Part shown: one piece after another, positions 1 through 9,700 of the stretch
Numbering within the stretch: position 1 is the stretch's first letter
Layout of the letters: each line of letters starts with the position of its first letter
Assembly: GCA_039028895.1 (NCBI GenBank)
Contig: JBCCHF010000051.1
Coordinates: 1-38,809 of the forward strand
Origin: JAHDCJ01 sp039028895
GTDB taxonomy: Bacteria; Bacteroidota; Bacteroidia; Chitinophagales; Saprospiraceae
Direction: 5' to 3'
Length of the DNA stretch: 38,809 nt
Notes under the pieces: generated by a model
What the model was told of the DNA's origin: nothing
Seen by the model: only the letters and a program-made list of their open reading frames with translations
Database searches by the model: none
Translations under genes and position numbers: made by a program

Positions 1-95
1 CGATTACTTCTGAAACAAAATTAAGGGGAATTAAGAAAGGAAATTGAGACGAACAAACTTGATTGTGATAAAAAAATAAATACTTATTTATGATT

Positions 96-124
96 ATTTG
101 ATCATAATTATTTGTAGATCAAAT
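96..124 (-). other. stem-loop downstream of the first gene
   Basis: An 8-bp perfect inverted repeat, ATTTGATC at 96-103 and GATCAAAT at 117-124, encloses a 13-nt loop. It lies 49 bp beyond the stop of the minus-strand gene that ends at 173, and an A-rich run (about 70-77), which would be a U-run in the minus transcript, follows at some distance. It could be a weak terminator, but the gap between stem and U-run is too long for a classical one. The rest of 1-172 is AT-rich and shows no gene. Confidence 0.25.
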
Positions 125-172
125 TTTTAAATTCGAAGCTAAGTGATAAAAAATAAATCATGAATAGATGAA

Positions 173-1663
173 TTATTCTTTGATTTTTTTCTCAATTTCA
201 GCCTTCAACCATAGAAAAGGCATGAAATCCCGGTATTCAGGTATCATTTCATCAGAATAATGAGTAATGGTCTTTTGAATGTCAAGGAGCGCTCTTTTAC
301 CCTGTAATTTGTCATTCCATTTAAAAAAACTGATAAATCCATTCGCCATTTGGAAATATGGCAGGAACTCATCGTCCCCCTTTACAACCTTTGCAAAATT
401 CCTGGCTTCCTGCACCGCGATTTCCAAGTTGTTTTCAAGATAAAATAAGGCACAGTAAACAAGGCGGTAGTAATAATTGAAGTTACGGGGAAGACCTGAG
501 AAATTTACAGGCATATAGGTTCTTAAGGTATCTGCCTGCCCAAGACGGAGACAGGAACTGGTTCTCAAAATATTAAAGAAAAGAGCGAATCGATCATTGC
601 CTGTAAACAGGTTTTCATTCTCGTTAATTATTTCCAGTACTTGCTCATATTTTTCCAGTTTAATCTGGTTGCTGGCATAATTATAAAGAGCGGACAAGTG
701 ATTGTGCGATTTGGTTTTAAAAACACTAAAGTACTCTTCATAAAGCTTTTCGGCAGCTACGTAATCACCGATGAGGAAGTGTTCGAGAGCAAGAGTCAAG
801 ATACAAAACTCCCGCTCTGATTGTAATCCTGGATTTTTATCTCCAAACAACTCCATAAGGAGATACGCTTCTTTCAAGAGGTGAATCTTCTCTGCTCCGT
901 GGGGTAACATATAGATTTTAAACTTGAGATCGTAAAACTTTGACAATGGCGTGTCAATTTCCTCCTGGTCATAATTGCCTTCATATGGGAAATGATCGGT
1001 AAAATCAATTGAATGACTCAGGCTGCGCTGGCTGAAGCCCACCTGGGTTCTAATCAAGCGATAGGCATGGAGATGATGAAGGTCAAGAAATTGCTTTTTC
1101 TGCTGCAGGGCCTTCACAGCCGCTGTCATATCATCTGAATTGGGAGCACGATAAAAGGCATGAAGGCGGAACAGGACGGAAGACATCTCCGCTGCCAGAT
1201 CATAATGATAGGCATTTTCTGCAGCTTTGATCTTTGATTCAGCTAGTGAAGCAGCTAATTCGTGTTTGTTCCTTCTGGCCAGTGCTTTTAATAAATGAAG
1301 GTCTTTAAAAGCCGTATTTTCTTCGGCATATTTTAGCAATTCGCTTTCTACAAGGAAATCTTCGAGAAGTTGTCGGAGTAGCCGATATTCATTTCTAAGC
1401 AGATAGTCTTTGCTCGACTGATATTTACCACCAAAGACCTTTTCAAAAATTATGGCATGATCTTCATCAGGACTTCGCTTGATGGTTTTTCGCTCAAAGA
1501 GTAATAGGAGTTTATAAAGAGATTTTCGTTTATGCCGTTTTATCACAAATTTGAAAGCCCTTTTTTCCTTTTTTGAAAGGGAATGAAAATACTTGTAAGA
1601 CTTCCGTGAATTAATTGGCCTTTGCAAAATCAGCAGGTTTTTCCGTAATTTAATATTTCTCAA
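173..1663 (-). CDS. helical-repeat hypothetical protein (paralogue of 23331-24854)
   Basis: This is a 496-residue protein with no signal peptide or membrane segment, so probably cytoplasmic. It is rich in Leu, Lys, Glu, Tyr and Phe, with a helical pattern like TPR or other alpha-solenoid proteins. Its N-terminal block (SLSKKEKRAFKF, about residues 28-39) matches SLNKQEARNFKI in the 507-residue protein at 23331-24854, and a C-terminal block (FLWLKAEIEKK against YQIWLESRVKK) also lines up, so the two are diverged paralogues. No ATG starts this frame: TTG at 1663 is the first usual start after an in-frame stop at 1691-1693, and an ATG at 1671-1669 is out of frame and closes after three codons. 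A TTG start or a small frameshift are both possible. From memory, this resembles a lineage-expanded Bacteroidota family of unknown function; I assign no role. Confidence 0.75.
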   Translation of the reverse strand: MRNIKLRKNLLILQRPINSRKSYKYFHSLSKKEKRAFKFVIKRHKRKSLYKLLLLFERKTIKRSPDEDHAIIFEKVFGGKYQSSKDYLLRNEYRLLRQLLEDFLVESELLKYAEENTAFKDLHLLKALARRNKHELAASLAESKIKAAENAYHYDLAAEMSSVLFRLHAFYRAPNSDDMTAAVKALQQKKQFLDLHHLHAYRLIRTQVGFSQRSLSHSIDFTDHFPYEGNYDQEEIDTPLSKFYDLKFKIYMLPHGAEKIHLLKEAYLLMELFGDKNPGLQSEREFCILTLALEHFLIGDYVAAEKLYEEYFSVFKTKSHNHLSALYNYASNQIKLEKYEQVLEIINENENLFTGNDRFALFFNILRTSSCLRLGQADTLRTYMPVNFSGLPRNFNYYYRLVYCALFYLENNLEIAVQEARNFAKVVKGDDEFLPYFQMANGFISFFKWNDKLQGKRALLDIQKTITHYSDEMIPEYRDFMPFLWLKAEIEKKIKE

Positions 1664-1675
1664 AATTTCATAAAA

Positions 1676-2296
1676 ATGCGGTTTCTTGTTTTAGCCATTT
1701 TAGTATTCACTTCATGTGTGTCATCACAAAAATTAACTTATACTGGTTCACCTGAATTCATAAAAGAAATAAAGGCTTACCATGCAGAAACGAATTCTGC
1801 TTTTGCTGATCCTGACCAATCACCTTTAGTGGAAGAAGATATTCCCGGCTTTAAAAAATTGAAGTTTTATCCGCCTGATGAAAAATACAGGGTCACTGCA
1901 AAATTAACCCTTACTCCTGATGAGCAACCCTTTCAAATGAAAACCTCCACAGACAGGTTACCGACATATAGGAAATACGGCATTATTGAATTTTCCATTG
2001 ATGGAAGGCCGTTTCAATTAAGCGTTTACCAAAATGCCAAGCATGCAACGAATCCACTCTACAAAAATTGGCTTTTCCTACCGTTTCGTGATCTGACATG
2101 TAGCAATGGAAGCTATGGTGGTGGCCGATATATCGATCTGGAAATTCCGGAAGGAGATGAAATTATCGTTGATTTCAATAAGGCTTACAACCCACTTTGT
2201 GTTTATAACTACAAGTATTCTTGTCCTGTTCCACCTAAGGAAAATGATCTTGATATTGAGATTAGAGCAGGGGTGATGGATTATGAAAAGCATTAA
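1676..2296 (+). CDS. DUF1684 domain lipoprotein
   Basis: A 206-residue protein that starts with a short lipoprotein-type signal, MRFLVLAILVFTSC, with Cys14 as the likely lipidated residue (the lipobox is relaxed, as is common in Bacteroidota). The body matches the DUF1684 family: FRDLTCSNGSYGGGRY, then DFNKAYNPLCVYNYKYSC and PVPPKENDLDIEIRAG near the C-terminus. These blocks are the conserved core of the family, whose biochemical role is not established. It is probably anchored in the outer or inner membrane and faces the periplasm or surface. Its ATG lies only about 13 bp from the start of the divergent gene, so its promoter must lie within that gene's 5' end. A stem-loop with a T-rich tail follows at 2347. 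Confidence 0.85.
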   Translation: MRFLVLAILVFTSCVSSQKLTYTGSPEFIKEIKAYHAETNSAFADPDQSPLVEEDIPGFKKLKFYPPDEKYRVTAKLTLTPDEQPFQMKTSTDRLPTYRKYGIIEFSIDGRPFQLSVYQNAKHATNPLYKNWLFLPFRDLTCSNGSYGGGRYIDLEIPEGDEIIVDFNKAYNPLCVYNYKYSCPVPPKENDLDIEIRAGVMDYEKH

Positions 2297-2346
2297 TTTA
2301 TTTCGGATTATTCACCACTTAATTCTGACTATTAGCCGTTTATGAA

Positions 2347-2387
2347 ATCAATTGGGAAATATTTTTTCCCTAATTGATAGGCTTTTT
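2347..2387 (+). terminator. terminator after the DUF1684 gene
   Basis: An imperfect hairpin: ATCAATTGGGAAA (2347-2359) pairs with TTTCCCTAATTGAT (2365-2378), with a single bulged A and a 5-nt loop. A T-rich tail (CTTTTTCTTT from about 2382) follows. It is 51 nt past the stop of the lipoprotein gene and fits an intrinsic terminator for it. Confidence 0.5.
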
Positions 2388-2438
2388 CTTTACACATGTT
2401 TTATAATATTCGATGAACAAAATAAAAAACTAGCTGCT

Positions 2439-2593
2439 ATGAAAGTGCCGGATGATATAAGCCTGGATACCTATTCGGATATCTGGGATAAAGTGGAATG
2501 GTCTGATTTTTATTGAAAGATGACCACGATGAAAAAGTGAAAGACTTAGAAGTGGTTCACCACAGAAATAATATATTAAATATTTTTGGGTAA
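2439..2593 (+). pseudogene. possible frameshifted small gene remnant
   Basis: ATG at 2439 opens a 25-codon frame ending SDIWDKVEWSDFY and a stop. If one base is added in the T-run at about 2506-2511, the reading continues as LLKDDHDEKVKDLEVVHH and onward to a stop at 2591-2593, giving a coherent acidic protein of about 51 residues. The frame is also open upstream of the ATG. This looks like a decayed or sequencing-frameshifted gene piece, but no family was recognised and chance is not excluded. Apart from this and the terminator at 2347, the interval 2297-2713 shows no gene. Confidence 0.25.
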
Positions 2594-2713
2594 ACGCAGT
2601 TTTACTCAATGCCACCCTGTTTTGTTAATTCCCTAAGCCTTTATTTAGCAGACATAATTAACGGGTTTTTCGTTATTATTATGTCTCCAATTTTGGAAAT
2701 AACATCCAGGCCT

Positions 2714-5119
2714 ATGAAACACCAAATTACTCTGCTCGCCTTTTTGGCGTGTACACTTCAGATCTTTGCGCAAAACAACTGCGTACTTAATCAAAACGAA
2801 GTTATCATTTCCGTTTTAACGGATAATTACCCTAACGAATCAAGTTGGGAATTGGTCGATGCCTACTCAGGCACGGTTTATCTTGAAGTTCCCCAAGGTG
2901 GGCTTGCAAATGGCACGGTTTATTCTGACACCATATGCACCAATTTGGTGAGTTGCCTGGTCTTTACGATCTATGATAGCTTTGGTGATGGCATTTGTTG
3001 CGGATTTGGACAGGGATCGTGGGAAGTTATGATGAATGGTGAATTAGTAGCCACTGGAGGCGAATTTGCGCATTCACAATCCATTAGTTTCAATTGTGTG
3101 GAAGGATTCTCCTGCACAAGTGCTGAAGTCGTATCCGAAGGTATAAACCAATCGTCTTTTGATGATCATTGGTATGAATTTACCCCAGATACAACAGGCA
3201 TCTTTACCATTTCCACTTGTGGTACCAATACCTGCGATACCGAAATCTGGATTTATGATGATTGCGGCAATGCATTGATCGATGAAACTAACGCAGGTAC
3301 TATTTATTACGATGATAATGAAGGAGGTTGCAGCGAACAGGCCGTAGTAACAGCAACTCTTGAACCTGGTATTACCTATTTTATCAGAATTGGAGATGCG
3401 GATGACGATTGTCCTGGAGCTATCAACTGGGAGTTGACCTACGTCGGCCCTGTTATAGGATGTATGGACCCAACGGCTTGTAATTATCAACCACTGGCTA
3501 CTGTAGATGATGGTTCATGCATATTTCCAGGTGACCCTGATTGTCCTGATGGACCTGATCTTTTGATGAGAGAGGACGTATTAGCGGCTTCGATTTACCT
3601 TGCTTCCCTCAATAACGGTGATGCCTGTGCGGTGAGCGAAGGCTGCCTTCAGGGATATGGTAACAGGGACATTATTCGCTTTACAACACATATCCAAAAT
3701 ATTGGCAATGTCGATTACTACATAGGTCCGCCTACAGCTGAATCTGACCAATTTACTTTCGATAATTGTCATGGTCATTGGCATTATGACGGTTATGCTG
3801 AGTACATTCTTTATGATGACAATGGCCTCGCCTTACCTATTGGGTTCAAGAACGGATTTTGTGTGATAGACCTGGAATGCAGCGGGGGAGGAAGTCCTTC
3901 TTACGGATGTGGAAACATGGGTATTTCTGCGGGGTGTGGTGATATTTACTCATCAGGACTTTCCTGTCAATGGATTGATGTGACTGATGTGCCTGATGGC
4001 CGCTACACTTTTGTAACCCGGACCAATTGGGATTTTGCCCCGGATGTGCTGGGTCGTTACGAAACCAACCATACCAACAATTGGGCACAAGTTTGCATTT
4101 TATTGGATCGCTCTTCGGGAACACTTCAGTTTTCTCTTGATGACCAGTGTGATCCGTTTATCGATTGCTCCGGTGAAATTTATGGTTCCGCTCAGCCAGA
4201 TTGTACTGGTGAATGCCAGGGGCTAACACTCATGGGCGATTTAGACGAAAATGGATCGCAGGAAATGGTGGATGCCCAGGGATATGTTACGTTGTTACTG
4301 GGAGATGATATCAGTCCGACTTCCTGTAATGACCTTAATGCAGATAACGCAATAACGGTTTATGATGCAGCGTTAATGTCGAGTTGCCTCAACTATGGCG
4401 GAGCACATTGGCATCCGGATGGTGGCGCGCACAATCACTGTAATTTCCCGGAGAATATTGAGAATATAAACGATACGGTGACCCTCAGTATCATCAATGC
4501 AAATTTTGAAGAACAGTATATCGATATTGGCATCTATAATCCTGATAACCATGTCGTTGCTTACCAGTTTGAAATGGGTGGTATTATGATTGAAAATGTC
4601 GAAAATCTCATTGATCCTGTCCAATACCCGATCACCCCTCAGTCCGTTCCAGGAGATTACAGGGTAATCGGCATTTCGTATGACGATTCATTAATCATGA
4701 AATCCAACATCGTGAAACCACTTTGCAGGATCAACTATTTGAGTAATTCTTCGGATACGATATGTCTTGAAGCGATCATCGATATTGTAAACGACAATTA
4801 TGAAACCGTGATCACCAAAATTGAAAATGGGTGTGTAGATATTCCGGTATCGACGGACATTGAAAACATCGAAAATGATTGGAATGTAGGAGTAGATCCC
4901 AATCCATTTAGTGAATCGACCCGTTTGCATTGGGACAACCCAAATCATCAATCCTTCAATATCGACATCCTGAGTATGGACGGAAAAGTTATTGCGCGTT
5001 ACCGCAATATTCAGGCTAATGAAATTGAGATCAACGGTAAGGGCCTTTCAAAAGGTATGTACTTGTTCAGGCTTCAAAATGATGATGAAGTTTACACAGG
5101 AAAAATGATCATCCAATAA
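2714..5119 (+). CDS. secreted lysyl oxidase-like protein with dockerin-like and T9SS sorting domains
   Basis: An 801-residue secreted protein. I chose the ATG at 2714 because it gives a clean signal peptide (MKHQITLLAFLACTLQIFAQ); an in-frame ATG at 2609 would add 35 unlikely residues. Order: a Cys-rich beta domain (FTIYDSFGDGICCGFG, about 75-90), a PPC-like beta domain, a GCMDPTACNYQP...DDGSC linker (about 250-272), then a lysyl oxidase domain (about 282-465). This domain carries the copper motif CHGHWH (His353, 355, 357). By motif alignment to human LOX, Lys379 (GFKNGFC) and Tyr412 (GDIYSSG) match the LTQ cofactor residues Lys320 and Tyr355, and CQWIDVTDV follows. Two dockerin-like loops (DLDENGSQEMVDA, DLNADNAITVYDA) lie near 506-560, and a T9SS type A sorting domain fills the last 80 residues. 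It should oxidise amines, perhaps protein lysines, outside the cell; the substrate is unknown. The next gene begins 7 bp downstream. Confidence 0.85.
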   Translation: MKHQITLLAFLACTLQIFAQNNCVLNQNEVIISVLTDNYPNESSWELVDAYSGTVYLEVPQGGLANGTVYSDTICTNLVSCLVFTIYDSFGDGICCGFGQGSWEVMMNGELVATGGEFAHSQSISFNCVEGFSCTSAEVVSEGINQSSFDDHWYEFTPDTTGIFTISTCGTNTCDTEIWIYDDCGNALIDETNAGTIYYDDNEGGCSEQAVVTATLEPGITYFIRIGDADDDCPGAINWELTYVGPVIGCMDPTACNYQPLATVDDGSCIFPGDPDCPDGPDLLMREDVLAASIYLASLNNGDACAVSEGCLQGYGNRDIIRFTTHIQNIGNVDYYIGPPTAESDQFTFDNCHGHWHYDGYAEYILYDDNGLALPIGFKNGFCVIDLECSGGGSPSYGCGNMGISAGCGDIYSSGLSCQWIDVTDVPDGRYTFVTRTNWDFAPDVLGRYETNHTNNWAQVCILLDRSSGTLQFSLDDQCDPFIDCSGEIYGSAQPDCTGECQGLTLMGDLDENGSQEMVDAQGYVTLLLGDDISPTSCNDLNADNAITVYDAALMSSCLNYGGAHWHPDGGAHNHCNFPENIENINDTVTLSIINANFEEQYIDIGIYNPDNHVVAYQFEMGGIMIENVENLIDPVQYPITPQSVPGDYRVIGISYDDSLIMKSNIVKPLCRINYLSNSSDTICLEAIIDIVNDNYETVITKIENGCVDIPVSTDIENIENDWNVGVDPNPFSESTRLHWDNPNHQSFNIDILSMDGKVIARYRNIQANEIEINGKGLSKGMYLFRLQNDDEVYTGKMIIQ

Positions 5120-5126
5120 TTAAGAC

Positions 5127-5792
5127 ATGGAAAATTTTCCCACTCATCACTTTCCAGATTTTTCCCGTAAGGAAGAAATGGTGCACTATATTACCCATGG
5201 GGTTTCGGCTGTTGTAAGCCTTGTGGGGATGATTTGGCTGGTTGAAAAAGGAATACAAAGCGGGAGTAATACTGTTTTAGGAAGTTTGATAGTTTTTGGA
5301 ACGGTATTGACGTTTTGTTTTCTTGCATCTGCGGTTTACCATTTTGTAGAGAAATCCAGACTAAAAGCCCGGTTAAGGCTCATGGACCACCTGGCGATAT
5401 ATTTACTTATCGCCGGCACCTATACTCCCTTTACACTTGTCAATCTCAGAGAGAGCTGGGGCTTGTTTATATTTTGTCTGATCTGGTTACTCGCTTTAAC
5501 AGGAATCTTCTTCAAAATCAGTATTCGCAAACAACTTCAGCAATACGAAAAAGTGGATGCTTTTTTCTATGCAGCAATGGGCTGTCTGGCTATTGTTTTC
5601 ATCCAACCTATTTTGGAACACATCCATGCTCAAGGCATTATGTTGTTAGCAGCAGGAGGCGCCATGTACCTCTCCGGGATCTTTTTCTATCTCAAAAAAA
5701 CTATTCCTTACCATCATGCGATATGGCATATATTCGTCATGGCAGGGGCGGCAATGCATTTTAGCGCGGTATTATATTATGTCGTACCTTAG
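5127..5792 (+). CDS. trhA: hemolysin III / PAQR-family membrane protein
   Basis: A 221-residue integral membrane protein with about seven hydrophobic segments, the usual length for the bacterial hemolysin III (YqfA/TrhA) branch of the PAQR family. The family's metal-site motifs are intact: SAVYHF in the second segment (His72), DHLAIYLLIAGTYTPF (Asp87) and HHAIWHIFVMAGAAMHF in the last segment (His197 and His201 as the HxxxH pair). Family members are proposed to influence membrane lipid homeostasis and fluidity; true haemolytic activity is doubtful. It starts 7 bp after the lysyl oxidase-like gene and 32 bp before the LamG gene, so the three probably share a transcript, although no functional link is obvious. 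The symbol is by family, not by proven orthology. Confidence 0.88.
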   Translation: MENFPTHHFPDFSRKEEMVHYITHGVSAVVSLVGMIWLVEKGIQSGSNTVLGSLIVFGTVLTFCFLASAVYHFVEKSRLKARLRLMDHLAIYLLIAGTYTPFTLVNLRESWGLFIFCLIWLLALTGIFFKISIRKQLQQYEKVDAFFYAAMGCLAIVFIQPILEHIHAQGIMLLAAGGAMYLSGIFFYLKKTIPYHHAIWHIFVMAGAAMHFSAVLYYVVP

Positions 5793-5804
5793 GTTGTCAA
5801 TCTG

Positions 5805-5824
5805 CAACCATCAACCATCAACCA
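5805..5824. repeat. heptanucleotide tandem repeat CAACCAT
   Basis: Nearly three copies of CAACCAT directly precede the start codon of the LamG gene, where a ribosome binding site would lie. Copy-number change here would alter start-codon spacing. The repeat is short and may be chance. Confidence 0.5.
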
Positions 5825-6592
5825 ATGAAAACTTACGTCCTTCCTCTCATCACCATTTCGATTTTTGTTACCAGCTTTACCTCGTTACCTGATGGCGGAT
5901 TGGTGGCCCATTATACTTTCGATGATTGCATGGCAGCTGATATGATGGGCAAATCACCTGGTATTGAATATGGTCAGCCCGATTGTGGATGCGGTGTGAT
6001 TGGTTCAGCGATGTATTTTGATGGTATAGATGATCATGTAACCTTTGATGGACCGATTAATGATGCTTTTGGCAAAAATGATTTTACGATCAGTTTTTAT
6101 TTTAAAACCTATGCCAATACCACCCGTCAAATCTTTTTGTCGAACAGGGAAGAATGTGATTACGAAACACCTTATCTCGAACTGAAACATCTACAACCTT
6201 GCGGTGGGGGCCCAACAGGCAGAGTTTATGCCGATGCCACCGAGTCGAAATCCAAAAGGATGATCAGTGTAGGAGAACTTCCCGAAACGCGGTGGCGTCA
6301 TGTTACTTATGTCAGAACAGGTGAAGAGTATATCATTTACATGAATGGTGAAGAAGTAGATCGGCGGAAAGCACACAAAGGAGTAGCTGATCTCACCAAT
6401 GCCGGGCCTTTATCTATTGCCTATAGCCCTTGTATTGCTGCAACTGCCGAAGAACAAAGAGCAAGGTATTTTCCCATGATCGGTGCTATGGACGAGCTAA
6501 GGGTCTATAATCGTGCCTTGACAGGTGAAGAAGTATTATTGCTTTACCAGATAGCTCCTGTTGATACCGCTGAAGTCGATTGCGCCTCTTAG
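5825..6592 (+). CDS. secreted LamG/concanavalin-like domain protein
   Basis: A 255-residue protein with an N-terminal signal peptide (MKTYVLPLITISIFVTSFTS) followed by one LamG-like jelly-roll domain. Typical family blocks are LVAHYTFDDC near the start, GSAMYFDGIDDHVTF, FTISFYFKT, WRHVTYVRTGEEYIIYMNGEEVD and the closing MDELRVYNRALTGEEVLLLY. Such domains bind carbohydrates or mediate adhesion in many secreted Bacteroidota proteins; here there is no attached catalytic domain and no T9SS sorting domain, so it probably stays periplasmic or is released by another route. Several Cys residues could form disulfides. It follows the PAQR gene by 32 bp. Confidence 0.8.
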   Translation: MKTYVLPLITISIFVTSFTSLPDGGLVAHYTFDDCMAADMMGKSPGIEYGQPDCGCGVIGSAMYFDGIDDHVTFDGPINDAFGKNDFTISFYFKTYANTTRQIFLSNREECDYETPYLELKHLQPCGGGPTGRVYADATESKSKRMISVGELPETRWRHVTYVRTGEEYIIYMNGEEVDRRKAHKGVADLTNAGPLSIAYSPCIAATAEEQRARYFPMIGAMDELRVYNRALTGEEVLLLYQIAPVDTAEVDCAS

Positions 6593-6752
6593 CCAATCCA
6601 AAAAGTTCTTAATCTGGACATTTCTTCAAAAGCTTTTTTTCGCTAACTCAAACGACAGTTCCACATTAGCATTTGTTGCCTTTACTAAATGCCTCTTGCA
6701 CAGTTTTTAATTTAAAAACAACTTTAAAGAGGACATAGAAAGAACAATTGCT

Positions 6753-9700
6753 ATGAGAAAATTACCAACCACTATTTTGGTACTGTTCATTGCTGTAATG
6801 ACCATGCCAGATCCTGCTGCTGCAAGAGAAATCCAGGGACTGATGCCATCTCATGCTAACCCTGCTATTACTTCACGGGATGACTGTACCCCTTCAACTT
6901 CACAGGTTGATCTGGATATTAACAATGTAAGGGCGAGACTACTGGGAGGAGGAGACCAATGGTGGGATCTTGCTGATGGCAGCTACATAATTCCCAATGT
7001 ACCTTCAGGGGAGGATGAGGTATCAGCGATCTTTGCTGCATCTGTATGGATTGGCGGTTTCGATGAAGGGGGTAACCTTAAATTAGCCGCTCAGACCTAC
7101 CGCCAGTCAGGAAATGACTATTGGTCGGGCCCCCTTGATGAAAATGGAGAAATCCTGCAATCAACCTGCAATGTGTGGGACCGACATTTCGAAGTCAAAG
7201 GCAGGAATATTGACCGTCATACTGCGGACTATCTGGCCGACGATGATGGTGACGGGTTTCCTGACTTTAAGGTAAATGGAGCAGTTTCAGAAGATCTCCT
7301 GCTATGGCCGGCAAAAGGTAATCCGCATTTTGCGGCAAGGGCCGGTTTCTCACTGCCCAACCAGGAATTGGCGCCTTTTTTTGATGCCGATGCAGATGGC
7401 AAATACGATCCAGAAAAAGGAGATTTTCCAATAATAGGCATAACAAGTTGCGAAATTGGTGGCATAGAAGAAGCTACATATGGAGATCAAATGATATTCT
7501 GGATCTTCAATGATAAAGGAAATATCCATACAGAAACCGGAGGCGACCAAATCGGGATGGAAATCCATGCACTTGCTTTTGGCTTTGCCACTGATGACGA
7601 GGTCAATGATATGAGTTTCTACAAGTACAAGCTTTTCAACAAGGCTACCGAGCCATTAAAAGATACATACATTGGGATGTGGGTCGATCCTGACCTTGGG
7701 TGCTGGAGCAATGACCTGGCTGGATGCAATATCGATGAGATTGATGGCAAACCGAGGAATTTGGGTATTGTGTACAATGGAGAGGCTGTTGATAACGACT
7801 GTAGTGGGGTGCCTGGTTATGGTGAGGAAGTACCCATGCTGGGCGTAGATTTTTTCCGTGGTCCGAAAGATGAATCAGGCAACGAATTAGGTATGTCAAC
7901 CTTCCTTGTTTATAACAGTGATTTTTCGACGAATGGGAACCCTGAGATCGCGATGGATTTCTATAATTATATGGCCGGATTCTGGAAAGATGGTTCTCCA
8001 TTCGAATTCGGCGGTGATGGTTTCCTGGAAGGAACCTTCCCGTTTCCCTACATGTTTCCGAGTGACCCTTCGATTCCTGATGGACCCGAAGTATGGTCGG
8101 AATGTAGTAATAATAATGACCCGGCAGACCGCCGTTTCCTGCAGTCTTCAGGCCCCTTCCGTATGGACCCCGGTGCAACTAACGAGGTGATCATCGGTGC
8201 GGTTTGGGTACCTCGCGGCAATTATCCCTGTCCGAGTTTTGAACCTTTGCTTGCTGCCGATGATGTGGCCCAGAAATTATTTGATAACTGTTTCGACCTC
8301 CTTGATGGCCCTGATGCCCCTGAATTGGAAATCGTGGAGTTGGATCAGGAACTAGTATTTTCTCTGCTCAACCTCGCAGGGAATAACGTAGGTGAAAACT
8401 ATGTTGAACGCGATCCTTACATTCCCTCAATATTTTCCTCCGATACAACTTATACCTTTCAAGGGTACATTCTTTACCAACTGGCCTCACCTGAAATCTC
8501 CTCATCTGAATATGCTGATCCGGAAAAAGCCCGTGAAGTAGCTGTCGTTGATTTCAAGGATGGTATCTCCAGGATCGTAAATTTTGAACAGTTTGATGAC
8601 CCTGAAGTCTTTGATGGTAAGGTACCGGTTATAAAAATTGAATCGCCTGACCTTGGAATTGTACATTCCTTTAACATAACGAACGACCTTTTCGCTACAG
8701 GTGACAGTCGCCTCATTAATCATAAGAAATACTATTATTCAGTTATCGCTTACGCTTACAATAACTGGATGGATTATGATGCGCTAACCGAAGAAGGCCA
8801 GGCAATACAATATCTCCCTGGACGCAGAAACGTCAAGGTGTTCACAGCTATCCCACATATTAACAATCCTGAATTCAATGGAACGGTTTTAAATGCAAAA
8901 TATGGTGATGCTCCTGAAATTACCCGCTTCGAGGGTATGGGGAACAGTGGTCTTTTTCTTGAACTTGTTGAAGGGATGGCTGATCAAATTTTTAACAATA
9001 ATCTTCATCCTGCACTGACTTACAGACCCCAACGTGGGCCTTTTAGTGTTAAGGTGGTTAACCCGCTAACTGTTAAGGGTGGCAGTTACAGACTGACGAT
9101 AGTCGATAATGATCTTTCAGATGATATCCTGGTGGATTCTATTTTCTGGTTTATGGAAGACCAAGAAGACGGTACAACCTGGTATGCCAACAAGACTATT
9201 GATCACCAGGATGAACGCCTGATCCCTGAATTGGGGATTTCGGTGACTATGAGGCAAGTCACCTTACCCGGAGAAGAACCATTTGATAACAATGGCTTTA
9301 TTGGTGCTACTTCAGAGCAGCTTGATAAGGGTGACCCGTGGTATGTTGGGTTGTCCGATGGACCGGCAGGGTCGGTATTCAATTTCATCAGAACTGATAG
9401 GGACGAAGCAGATGAATTACGTGACCCTAGACAGGTATATTCTGGAATTTTAGGTGGAGCATGGTATCCATATGCGTTGACTTCCTGGGAAACAGATCCG
9501 GCCGGGACAGAAGTAATAACGCCTGCCTGGACCAATAATTTTTCTAGTCAGGTTGACCTTCGCAATCAGCTTGAGCACCTTGAAAGTGTTAATATCATAC
9601 TTACTTCAGATAAATCTAAATGGAGCCGTTGTCCGGTAGTAAATACGTTCTCCAGGGCTTATGCTGACGAAGGATTAATCCCATTTAATGGTGATGACGG

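Noticed and set aside
2609..2713. Upstream ATG start for the lysyl oxidase-like gene
   Set aside because: The added 35 residues precede a perfect signal peptide at 2714 and would mask it.
3074..3490. Minus-strand open frame of 138 codons in the lysyl oxidase gene
   Set aside because: Shadow of a well-supported gene with no protein-like motif.
7645..8178. Long minus-strand open frame (177 codons) inside the 1301-residue protein gene
   Set aside because: Fully antisense to a well-supported gene, Arg/His-rich shadow composition, no motif or start signal.
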